Assembly: GCA_014238335.1 (NCBI GenBank)
Contig: JABABI010000005.1
Span: 95,804 to 159,803 of the forward strand
Origin: Fuerstiella sp.
Lineage (GTDB): Bacteria; Planctomycetota; Planctomycetia; Planctomycetales; Planctomycetaceae
Length of the DNA stretch: 64,000 nucleotides
Reading direction: 5' to 3'
A program made the position numbers and the translations under genes. Below the pieces are notes generated by a model that saw only the letters and a list, made by a program, of their open reading frames with translations, searched no databases and had not been told where the DNA came from. This document shows positions 16,830 to 24,961 of the stretch, piece by piece. Numbering within the stretch: the first letter of the stretch is position 1; the number at the start of each line of letters is the position of its first letter.

Positions 16830-19343
16830 CTATCGGGCAGTGTTCAGAATGTCGGAATAGACTTCGCGTGCGGCGCGGAATTCGGCGACAGCCTCGTCGG
16901 TCAGTACGCCCGTGTTGCGTTCGATTTCTTCGTCCATCCGTTCCACAAAGAACTTCACGCGTTGTTTGCGAGGCTGCAGCGGTTGGCCTGCCACATCCAC
17001 GAAAACCGGGTTGGTGTGGGCAAAGCACACTTTGTCATTCGGCAGATCTTCGAAGCAGCGAAGGGCAACCCAGCTGGAGCCACGCACGTTTGCTGATGTT
17101 TCCAGATTCGTCCGGTAGGTGCCGGCGGACGTCTTTTCCGGTTGAGCGTCAATGCTGGCGACAATCCGCCCGTTACGAATGACTTCAATCGATTTCAATG
17201 GATGCAGACTGTCGATTGAGCCGGCAATCTGAACTGTATGATCGTCGCCGCTGCTGCGCTGCCACGATGATCCCGGAAGCTGTCCGTTGAAGCGAATGTC
17301 CAGCAACGGTCCCTGCGTTACAAAGCTGTGACCGGCGTTCAGATTAGTCATCCAGTTCTGGTAGGTGAAGCGGTCCGCACAGTGAACGTAGACTCGACCG
17401 TGGCCGAGCGGCACCGGATGAACGCCCGACCCCGTACCACCAGTGACACGCATGCGGAAGCCACAGTTCAGCAGCGTGTAATAAGTCTGCAATCCAAATT
17501 CCGTCCAGCCTGTTTCTGTGAAGCCCGCCTCGTTTCGTTCGATTTCCGGCCAGTCCGTCGGAGCATTTTCCAGAGTCCACTGCGGGAACCCGAATTCCGT
17601 CTTCCAGTGATGGTTGTTGCTCAGTTCAAAAAGATCGACACCCATTGTGGGAACAATCATCATCGACCAGTTCCAGGAATGTTTGTCGAGATCCAGAATT
17701 GCTCCCTGACGACGAGCTTCTTCGGCGATCGGCAGCGTGGGCGGTGCCGGGAGATTCAACGGTGTCTTATGATTCAGCACGAACACAGCGCCCTGAGTGT
17801 ACCGTTTCTTATTGACGGAGAAGATTTCGTACTCCGTGTTCACCGGATAAATCACGTGGGTGTCATCCAGGTAGTCCGGCTTTGCCTTCAGAACCGGTCC
17901 GCTGGCAGAAGGAATCTCAGAACTGTCACGTACCCAGTAATTCAGCGGCAAAGCTACGTTCAGGTCTTCCGCCAGCACAGCGTTGGGAAGTTCTTTCATC
18001 GTGCGATGAACGTGAGTGTCGCCGGAATACCAGCCCAGTTCGACCATGTTGACGAACCGTTTCAGCTTCAAATCAACGGTGACGGGGACCGTGTCTGTGA
18101 CCACGATTTCCGTTTCTGCAGGAACAAATTCTTTCCCGTGTTCAACACGCAGGCGATACCGTCCGGGCTTCAGCTGCAGCTGGAACGGATTGGCGGACAA
18201 CGTCGTGTGTTTCTCGACGCTCGGCGAGTTTCCTTGCTGTTTTCGGTATTCCACGGCAGATCCGGCTACGGCCGTCGGGGATGCGTAGTGCCATTCACCA
18301 TCGTCGATGCTTTGCACATACAGCCGACACGGCAGTACGTCGCCGGTGTCTGCGTCCCGGATTCGACCGGTGACGTTGCCGATTACATGATGCAGCGGGT
18401 GTTTGCGCCAGCCGGTCGCTTCAATCCGATTCAGTTCCGCGTCGATGTCTGTGCCTTCATAAAACGAAAACCAGCCACGCAGCCATTTCGTTTCTCCAGG
18501 CTCACAGTCGGCAAACTTTGGATCGGAATGCAGACACGGACAGCGTGCATTGCCCCATGGTCGATGCACGGGATCCCAGCCGCTGATCATCCCGTGACGG
18601 CCATCAGGAGACTTAACCACGGCATAGCCGTTGACGAATGTCTTGTTGTCGTTGTTCTGCTGTTCGAATCCCTTTGCGGCCTTCAGCATCACACAGTTCT
18701 GGATTCGTAATCCGGTCAGTGGTTTATCTGTTCCGTTGGTCAGCCACATCTTCATTCGCACGTGGTCTTTCAGCGGAATAACTTTGGTGCCGAATACGAT
18801 GCCATTCGGAAGTTTGCGTTCCAGCACAAAGTTCCCGTCGGGCAGCACTGTCCATTCCTGCTGAGCAAGACCGATTCCCTGCTTTGTCCAGATGGTGTCG
18901 ACGTGCGTGTGAGCCAGATAGCTTAAGCCAAGATTCGACCAGATCGCTTCTGGTACATCCATGACGGCATAGCTTTTGTCGTCCCATGGACAGAACACGC
19001 TGAGTTTCGTTTCGCGCTGCGGCTCAACCGCACCTTCCAGAAATCCGATACGCGGATGACGCCCGCCTGGATACGGCAGCACGAACACTTTGTCGTCCGG
19101 ACGCTTCGGGCGATTGTTGTCGCTGATCTTGAATTGCTGCAGCTTCGCCGCGACTTCCGCCACGTTCAGCCCTGTTACCTGTTGCATCTCTTCGCTGGTG
19201 TACCGATGGTGCCAGTACATGTTCTGCAGCCACGACTTCAGATCTTCGTCGTTGGCGGACGGGCGAGTCTGTCCGTCCCAGGCAAGAAGATTCGTGGCGT
19301 AGAACAGAGCACAACAGGCAATCATTGCCCGTGATCGGTTCAT
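16830..19343 (-). CDS. Exported CehA/McbA-type metallohydrolase
   Basis: An 837-residue protein. The ATG at 19343 gives a signal peptide (MNRSRAMIACCALFYATNLLA); an ATG at 19367 is an alternative. The first ~330 residues are a beta-sandwich-like region. A carboxypeptidase-regulatory-like segment follows (HVIGNVTGRIRDADTGDVLP, LKPGRYRLRVEHG). A PHP-like metallohydrolase domain begins near residue 430 with GWYSGDTHVHRTMKELPN (the metal-binding H-x-H) and continues with DLDKHSWNWSMMIVP and FELSNNHHW. This is the arrangement seen in proteins annotated as CehA/McbA family hydrolases. The substrate is unknown. The gene is divergent from the cytochrome/DUF1549 gene at 19766. Confidence 0.85.
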   Translation of the reverse strand: MNRSRAMIACCALFYATNLLAWDGQTRPSANDEDLKSWLQNMYWHHRYTSEEMQQVTGLNVAEVAAKLQQFKISDNNRPKRPDDKVFVLPYPGGRHPRIGFLEGAVEPQRETKLSVFCPWDDKSYAVMDVPEAIWSNLGLSYLAHTHVDTIWTKQGIGLAQQEWTVLPDGNFVLERKLPNGIVFGTKVIPLKDHVRMKMWLTNGTDKPLTGLRIQNCVMLKAAKGFEQQNNDNKTFVNGYAVVKSPDGRHGMISGWDPVHRPWGNARCPCLHSDPKFADCEPGETKWLRGWFSFYEGTDIDAELNRIEATGWRKHPLHHVIGNVTGRIRDADTGDVLPCRLYVQSIDDGEWHYASPTAVAGSAVEYRKQQGNSPSVEKHTTLSANPFQLQLKPGRYRLRVEHGKEFVPAETEIVVTDTVPVTVDLKLKRFVNMVELGWYSGDTHVHRTMKELPNAVLAEDLNVALPLNYWVRDSSEIPSASGPVLKAKPDYLDDTHVIYPVNTEYEIFSVNKKRYTQGAVFVLNHKTPLNLPAPPTLPIAEEARRQGAILDLDKHSWNWSMMIVPTMGVDLFELSNNHHWKTEFGFPQWTLENAPTDWPEIERNEAGFTETGWTEFGLQTYYTLLNCGFRMRVTGGTGSGVHPVPLGHGRVYVHCADRFTYQNWMTNLNAGHSFVTQGPLLDIRFNGQLPGSSWQRSSGDDHTVQIAGSIDSLHPLKSIEVIRNGRIVASIDAQPEKTSAGTYRTNLETSANVRGSSWVALRCFEDLPNDKVCFAHTNPVFVDVAGQPLQPRKQRVKFFVERMDEEIERNTGVLTDEAVAEFRAAREVYSDILNTAR

Positions 19344-19765
19344 TTTCTGTAGCATTAGACTGCCCATTTCAGAGTAGTGAGTGGAAGCCTTCTATTCTGC
19401 CAGAAGGTGGACCCGATGTGGAGCGAAACGCCACGACCGTTGACAATCACAGCAGTCTGGCGCCTGATAAGATTTGGCTACGGTGCCGCCCGACAGCTGT
19501 GCTGACTGTCTCAGACGTTGGAATCGGCCGCAGAAACGCGGGTTGTGCCAACGGCCAGGTTGACTTTTCGTCGACGAGCCAGACACCAACGACTATGATG
19601 CAACAGCGAGATCAAAATCCCTCCGCTCGCGTCTCCCTCCTGCCTTTGCTTTCTTACTCCGCCATGCAAGTTTCTGCATTTCCGGTTGCCGTGGTTACAC
19701 GGCGGCTCTGTTCATCATTGATTCGGCAAACAGGTGCGTTCGCATCCGGCCGCCGACGATGTGGA
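19344..19765. other. Divergent intergenic region
   Basis: About 420 bp between divergently transcribed genes. The frame of the downstream gene is open through it, but lacks family similarity and a signal peptide at upstream starts. It presumably holds both promoters. I recognise no operator or RNA. Confidence 0.5.
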
Positions 19766-22372
19766 ATGATCTTCCGGTTGCTCGCCGTCACTCTGGCGTT
19801 TCTCCCGATTGTCGCCACGAACGCCGACGAACGAGAAGTGTTTTTTGAACGGCATATTCGCCCACTGCTGGTCGAAAAATGCGTCTCATGCCACGGACCC
19901 GATAAGCAGGAAGGCAACCTCCGTCTGGATTCTCGCGGCCAGGTGCTAGCCGGCACGGGCGAAGTAGCGGCCCTTGTGAATCCAGAGCAGGTCGACGAAA
20001 GTCGGCTGTTGCAGGTGATTCTGTATTCCGACGATGACGTGCAGATGCCTCCGAAGGCGAAGCTTGATGCACCTCACATCGAAGCTGTCAGAAAGTGGAT
20101 TCGCGACGGAGCATACTGGCCGGAGACGATGGACTTCGGGAAAGCGAAAGTCATCGATCCCGATGTATGGAAAAAGCACTGGGCATTTCAGCCGATCGCC
20201 GCCCCCCAGCCTCCCGGTGGCGCAGCTCAGTCGACACATCCGGTTGATGCCTTTATTCATCGGCGTCTCAGCAGCCAGGGTGTAAACGCATCGCCTCAGG
20301 CTGATGGCGGGACTCTGGTGCGACGGATGTCGGTAGCGATTATCGGCCTTCCCCCGGATGCAAAAGATATTAACGCCGCAGCCGCGTTTAGCGATCCCCG
20401 ACAGCTGACCACCTGGCTTAACGACTTCGCCGACCGCCTGCTGGCAAGACCGCAGTTCGGAGAACGCTGGGCGCGCTACTGGCTGGACGTGTCTCGTTAC
20501 GCGGACACGAAGGGATACGTCTTTACAGCAGACCGCGAATACAAAGACGCGTGGCGGTTTCGAGAATGGGTGATCAAGTCACTGAACTCGGACATGCCCT
20601 ACGATGAGTTTCTGGTTCGCCAGCTGGCCGGTGATCGTTTGCCGGACAACCAGGATCCACAGCAACTGGCGGCGATGGGATTTCTGACGCTGGGCCGGCG
20701 ATTCCTGAACAACAACCAGGACATCATTGACGACCGCATCGATGTGATGTCGCGAGGCACGATGGGATTGACGGTGACTTGTGCTCGCTGTCACGACCAC
20801 AAGTTTGATCCGATTCCGACGGCCGACTACTACAGTCTGTACGGTGTTTTTGATTCCTCGAACGAACCGGGGAACGAGCCTTCTCCACTGCGACTGGTGG
20901 ACCGGGACCAGCCTCGCGAACCGGTGATTTTTATCCGAGGCAGTGCCGGTAATCGTGGCGATCGTGTGCCCCGACATTTCCTGACGGCTTTGTCGAAGGG
21001 CACGCCCAAACCGTTTACCGATGGCAGCGGTCGACTGGAACTTGCTAAGAACATCGCCAGTCCGGAAAACCCTCTCACGGCCAGAGTCGCTGTGAATCGC
21101 ATCTGGTTGCGGCTGTTCGGAAAGGGGCTGGTTGACTCACCCAGCGATTTTGGGGTGCGAACACCGCCACCGTCACACCCCGAACTGCTGGATCATCTGG
21201 CCACATTCTTTGTTAACCACAACTGGTCGCGGAAGGCCGTCATTCGTCACATTCTGACCTCACAAACGTGGCGACAAAGCAGCGCTCCGCGACCGGATGT
21301 CGCGGAGGCTGATCCGGAGAATCGACTGCTGGCACGCATGTCCCGGCGACGGTTGAACTTTGAAGCATTTCGCGACGCACTGCTGGCCGTCTCCGGAACC
21401 CTGGATCCGACGGTGGGGGGAATCTCTGTCGACATCACGAAAAAACCGTTTACAAATCGTCGGGCGGTCTACGCTCGAATTGATCGCCAGAATCTTCCAG
21501 GCACGTTTCGCACGTTTGACTTTGCCAGTCCCGACAGTCACGCAGCAAAACGCTTCGAGACCACTGTTCCTCAGCAGGCACTGTTTCAGCTGAACAATTC
21601 GTTCGTGATGGAACAGGCCGATGCGGTCGCGATGCAACTCACACAGAACAACATCAGCCACGCAGACGCAGCAGTTCGTGAACTGTTCATCAGAATTCTG
21701 CAACGTGAACCGACCGATCAGGAAGTCACCGCAGCAACGACGTTTTTAGCGACCACGACAGAAATGATTCCTGCGACCAACGACGGCGCCGGCTGGCACT
21801 ACGGCTGGGGTGAACTTCACAGCGAAAAAACACAACTTGTCCGATATGAACCGTTGCCGACCTTCCATGAAAACCGATGGGGCGGCGGCGACAAGCTACC
21901 CGACGAGAAACTTGGCTGGTGCAGCCTGAATCGTGATGGCGGACACACCGGGCATGATCTGCGGCACTGCCCGGTCCGACGCTGGATCGCTGACCGTGAC
22001 TGCTCGATAAAGATCCACAGTTTTTTTAAGCACTCCACAGCCCAGGGCGACGGAGTTCACGGACATGTTCTGTCTCAAGACGGATCTCTGGCAACAACCC
22101 ACGTTCTCAACAGCAGCGGCGCATTATCAACGGAAGAGTTCGCGGTCAAAGCGGGTGAGACGGTTGACTTTGTCGCGGATTGCGGTGCCAATGAAAGCCA
22201 CGATAGTTTTACCTGGAAAATCAGGATTGAGCAGTCTGTCAACGGGGGTTTGGTTCGGACGTGGGATTCGAGTGCGGAGTTTTCGTCGGAAGCCGCTGCG
22301 TCTCGGCTTGGTGCTGTCGCACAGCTTGCTCAGACGTTGATGCTGGCCAACGAATTTATGTTTGTCGATTGA
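19766..22372 (+). CDS. Planctomycete cytochrome c / DUF1549 / DUF1553 protein
   Basis: An 868-residue protein from the ATG at 19766 (signal peptide MIFRLLAVTLAFLPIVATNA). Order of domains: planctomycete cytochrome c with the haem motif CVSCHGP in the first 60 residues; DUF1549 (FGERWARYWLDVSRYADTKG, and a second C-x-x-C-H in VTCARCHDHKFDPIPTADYY); DUF1553 (NPLTARVAVNRIWLRLFGKG, PSHPELLDHLATFFV, TVPQQALFQLNNSFV). The C-terminus contains an extra beta-rich insert (about residues 670-830, starting near DGAGWHYGWGELHSEKTQLV). The role is unknown; it is usually coupled to a DUF1501 protein, as here (next gene starts 44 bp later), and is thought to act in the periplasm, perhaps in redox or glycan breakdown. 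Confidence 0.92.
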   Translation: MIFRLLAVTLAFLPIVATNADEREVFFERHIRPLLVEKCVSCHGPDKQEGNLRLDSRGQVLAGTGEVAALVNPEQVDESRLLQVILYSDDDVQMPPKAKLDAPHIEAVRKWIRDGAYWPETMDFGKAKVIDPDVWKKHWAFQPIAAPQPPGGAAQSTHPVDAFIHRRLSSQGVNASPQADGGTLVRRMSVAIIGLPPDAKDINAAAAFSDPRQLTTWLNDFADRLLARPQFGERWARYWLDVSRYADTKGYVFTADREYKDAWRFREWVIKSLNSDMPYDEFLVRQLAGDRLPDNQDPQQLAAMGFLTLGRRFLNNNQDIIDDRIDVMSRGTMGLTVTCARCHDHKFDPIPTADYYSLYGVFDSSNEPGNEPSPLRLVDRDQPREPVIFIRGSAGNRGDRVPRHFLTALSKGTPKPFTDGSGRLELAKNIASPENPLTARVAVNRIWLRLFGKGLVDSPSDFGVRTPPPSHPELLDHLATFFVNHNWSRKAVIRHILTSQTWRQSSAPRPDVAEADPENRLLARMSRRRLNFEAFRDALLAVSGTLDPTVGGISVDITKKPFTNRRAVYARIDRQNLPGTFRTFDFASPDSHAAKRFETTVPQQALFQLNNSFVMEQADAVAMQLTQNNISHADAAVRELFIRILQREPTDQEVTAATTFLATTTEMIPATNDGAGWHYGWGELHSEKTQLVRYEPLPTFHENRWGGGDKLPDEKLGWCSLNRDGGHTGHDLRHCPVRRWIADRDCSIKIHSFFKHSTAQGDGVHGHVLSQDGSLATTHVLNSSGALSTEEFAVKAGETVDFVADCGANESHDSFTWKIRIEQSVNGGLVRTWDSSAEFSSEAAASRLGAVAQLAQTLMLANEFMFVD

Positions 22373-22416
22373 CGATGGATCGTCAGGTTAGCGGGAACAC
22401 ATCAGGACACACCCCA

Positions 22417-23871
22417 ATGCAGAACTCTGCTGCACACAACCAGAATCAATCGTCCGCCGCGGTCAACCGTCGTGATATGCTGACTCGCTGCGGTATGGGC
22501 TTTGGCGGGCTTGCGCTGGGAGCCATGCTGAAATCAGAAACGGCGCAGGCCGCAGCTGCCCGCAGCACAAATCCTCTGTTGCCGAAGGTGGCCCATTTCC
22601 CGGCAAAGGCCAAACGCGTTATACATCTGTTTATGAACGGCGGGCCTTCGCATGTGGACACTTTTGATCCGAAACCGGATTTACTGAAGTACGGCGGCAA
22701 GTTGATTCCCGGCGGCAACCTGAAGACTGAACGCCCCACCGGAGCCGCCTTTCCGTCACCATTTCGATTTCGCCAACACGGAGAAAGCGGCATCGAAGTC
22801 AGCGATCTGTTTCCGAACGTCGCTGAAAGCATCGACGACATCGCCGTCATTCGTTCGATGCACGCTGACGTACCCAATCACGAACCGTCACTATTGCTGA
22901 TGAATTGCGGCGAAGCCCGTTTGGTGCGGCCCAGTTTTGGTTCGTGGCTGACCTATGGTCTGGGTACGGAGAATCAGAACCTGCCGGCATTCGTATCCAT
23001 GTGTCCCGGCGGTTATCCGATTCAGGAATCTCAGAACTGGCAGTCCGGTTTTCTGCCTGGTGTGTATCAGGGGACGTATGTTGATACCAAACACACTCAA
23101 ATCGAAAAATTGATCGAGAACATTCGCAACGACCGCGTCATGCCGCAGCAACAGTCCCTGCAGCTGGGCCTGTTAAGACAGCTGAATGCGAAGCACCTTT
23201 CCGAACGGACCGGGGATGCTCAGCTGGAATCCCGCATCCAGTCGTTTGAGCTCGCATTTCGTATGCAGACAGAAGCGGCTGATGCATTCGATGTGACGCG
23301 TGAACCTAAACACATCCGCGACATGTACGGAGAGGGAGTTCAGGCACGGCAGATCCTGATTGCCCGCCGCCTGATAGAACGCGGCGTTCGGTTTGTGCAG
23401 CTGTGGCACGGTGCCGGCCAGCCATGGGACAACCACGACGACATTGAAGTTAACCATCGACGCCTTGCCAAACAGTGTGACCAGGCCATTGGTGCCCTGC
23501 TGAAGGATCTGAAACAGAGAGGCATGCTGCAAGATACGCTCGTAATCTGGGGCGGAGAATTCGGACGTACTCCGGTCGTGGAATTGCCGAAGAAGGGAGC
23601 CAACGCGGGCAAGATCAACGGTCGTGACCATAATCACTGGGGCTTTACCACCTGGATGGCCGGCGGCGGCGTCCGCGGCGGTTACGTGCACGGTGCGACG
23701 GACGAATTCGGATTCAAGGCCGTCGAAAATAAAGTCCACGTTCACGATCTGCACGCTACGGTCCTGAAGTTGCTCGGCTTCGACCACGAGAAATTCACCT
23801 ATCATTATGCTGGCCGAGACTTCCGCTTCACGGACCTGTACGGCAACGTGATCGACGAACTGATCGCGTAG
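22417..23871 (+). CDS. DUF1501 protein with Tat-like leader
   Basis: A 484-residue protein from the ATG at 22417. The leader carries NRRDMLTRCGMGFGGLALGA, a twin-arginine-type signal. The body is DUF1501, an alkaline-phosphatase-superfamily-like domain: KRVIHLFMNGGPSHVDTFDP, VIRSMHADVPNHEPS, WGGEFGRTPVVELP, GRDHNHWGFTTWMAGGGVRG, VHDLHATVLKLLGFDHEKFT. Length is typical. It is the second gene of a two-gene operon with the cytochrome/DUF1549 gene (44-bp gap), the standard planctomycete pairing. Periplasmic hydrolase or sulfatase-related activity is often proposed, but not proven. Confidence 0.92.
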   Translation: MQNSAAHNQNQSSAAVNRRDMLTRCGMGFGGLALGAMLKSETAQAAAARSTNPLLPKVAHFPAKAKRVIHLFMNGGPSHVDTFDPKPDLLKYGGKLIPGGNLKTERPTGAAFPSPFRFRQHGESGIEVSDLFPNVAESIDDIAVIRSMHADVPNHEPSLLLMNCGEARLVRPSFGSWLTYGLGTENQNLPAFVSMCPGGYPIQESQNWQSGFLPGVYQGTYVDTKHTQIEKLIENIRNDRVMPQQQSLQLGLLRQLNAKHLSERTGDAQLESRIQSFELAFRMQTEAADAFDVTREPKHIRDMYGEGVQARQILIARRLIERGVRFVQLWHGAGQPWDNHDDIEVNHRRLAKQCDQAIGALLKDLKQRGMLQDTLVIWGGEFGRTPVVELPKKGANAGKINGRDHNHWGFTTWMAGGGVRGGYVHGATDEFGFKAVENKVHVHDLHATVLKLLGFDHEKFTYHYAGRDFRFTDLYGNVIDELIA

Positions 23872-23872
23872 C

Positions 23873-23990
23873 AGGCTGTCCGGATACGTCTGTTCTTGTG
23901 AGCGTCACGGCACTCGCCGCCGATTATTGGCCGTGTTTTCACCCGCGGCTAGCGCCTTGCGGATCACTGTTTCAGGTAGCCGGACAGCCC
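23873..23990. repeat. Structured intergenic element bounded by inverted GGCTGTCCGG
   Basis: GGCTGTCCGG just after the DUF1501 stop is matched by CCGGACAGCC about 100 nt later. The enclosed sequence includes CCCGCGGCTAGCGCCTTGCG, a type of sequence I associate with planctomycete intergenic repeats. It could be a terminator region or a repeat element. Confidence 0.4.
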
Positions 23991-24054
23991 CGCCAGGCAT
24001 CGCAGTGGGAGCGTGTTACACTGAGCAGCGTACCGCCTGCCGCGCATTGACGTC

Positions 24055-24281
24055 ATGACCATGAACGATTCCAATCAAAAAGACGCATCACGTGCCTTCG
24101 CGACGACCCATTGGAGCATGGTTCTGGCAGCAGGACACAAATCGTCACCGGATGCGGCGGCTATGGCCACACACACCGCATGAGAAAACGATATCGCGAG
24201 CTGCTCAGACATGAGATCGCCGAAACGGTTGAGCACGTCGCGGACGAGATACGTGGCCTGTTCACTGCATGTTCCGAATGA
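24055..24281 (+). pseudogene. ECF sigma factor remnant with internal deletion
   Basis: The first part, 24055-24183, encodes MTMNDSNQKDASRAFATTHW and SMVLAAGHKSSPDAAA, the N-terminus of planctomycete ECF sigma factors. It runs straight into a stop. From 24180 a shifted frame encodes MRKRYRELLRHEIAETVEHV and ADEIRGLFTACSE, the usual C-terminus of the same family. The central region (sigma-2 and most of sigma-4, normally about 150 residues) is missing. This is therefore one gene collapsed by an internal deletion that also changed frame. No functional product is expected. Confidence 0.8.
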
Positions 24282-24325
24282 AAATCAGAAAAAGTCCGTT
24301 ACGTTCAGATCCCATTCCGTGAGAA

Positions 24326-24368
24326 GATCGGTAGAAGCGGTCGGATGTCTCGATCGCTTCTACCGATC
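24326..24368. repeat. 14-bp inverted repeat
   Basis: GATCGGTAGAAGCG (24326-24339) and CGCTTCTACCGATC (24355-24368) are perfect complements around a 15-nt loop. It lies just after the sigma-factor remnant. There is no U-run, so this may be a relic terminator or a REP-like hairpin. Confidence 0.5.
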
Positions 24369-24490
24369 AGCCCCAGGAAATTCACGATAACCGAGCCCAC
24401 GACCGATGCGGTTACAGAGACAGTTCTGCGAATGTGGCGTGGAGACTCATACGGCTATCGTCCGTTTCCCTGTCGTTCGGCCGGTCGCGC

Positions 24491-24541
24491 CAACGACCAA
24501 CCAACGACCAACCAACGACCAACCAACGACCAACCAACGAC
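24491..24541. repeat. Tandem 11-bp repeat, about 4.6 copies
   Basis: CAACGACCAAC is repeated four times without change, followed by a partial copy (CAACGAC). It is intergenic and not a multiple of three. The identical copies suggest recent slippage expansion. Confidence 0.9.
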
Positions 24542-24961
24542 TCGCTCCTACGACCTCGGTTTTCGACCGGCCAGGACCTGGCCCCTGTCTGAGTGAAGTC
24601 CGTTGGCCGACTGCAACGGACCGAGATTCTGGTCGGTTCTGAATATCACGATACTCTGACGTATTGCGGCGCGTGTCGTCTGCGGAACGATCGTTGAATT
24701 GACTGTGGACGGAGGCCGGTAAGTCACCGACATAGATCAGCAGGAAAAATGGGACCAGAACGTTTGTGTTAATGCCATGCCAGCCAGTACCGTACGGAAG
24801 CTGAGTGCGATCCGATCGGGATGAAACGAACAGCCCCATGACGGGATGACACAACACTGACAACCCTGATGCGGGACCGCTCGGAAGCCAGGGCGAGCGA
24901 CCGCTCGGAATTCCCCCATGACGCGTACACCGCATACCGACCTGACAAAGTGAGATTCCCA
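24542..24961. other. Intergenic region upstream of the double-esterase gene
   Basis: No gene recognised in about 420 bp. A 12-bp direct repeat GACCGCTCGGAA occurs at 24875-24886 and 24899-24910, a 24-bp period, about 50-90 bp before the start codon at 24962. It could be a binding site for a regulator, but nothing else supports this. Confidence 0.4.

Noticed and set aside
24491..24541. CRISPR array
   Set aside because: The repeats are 11 bp and directly contiguous, without spacers.
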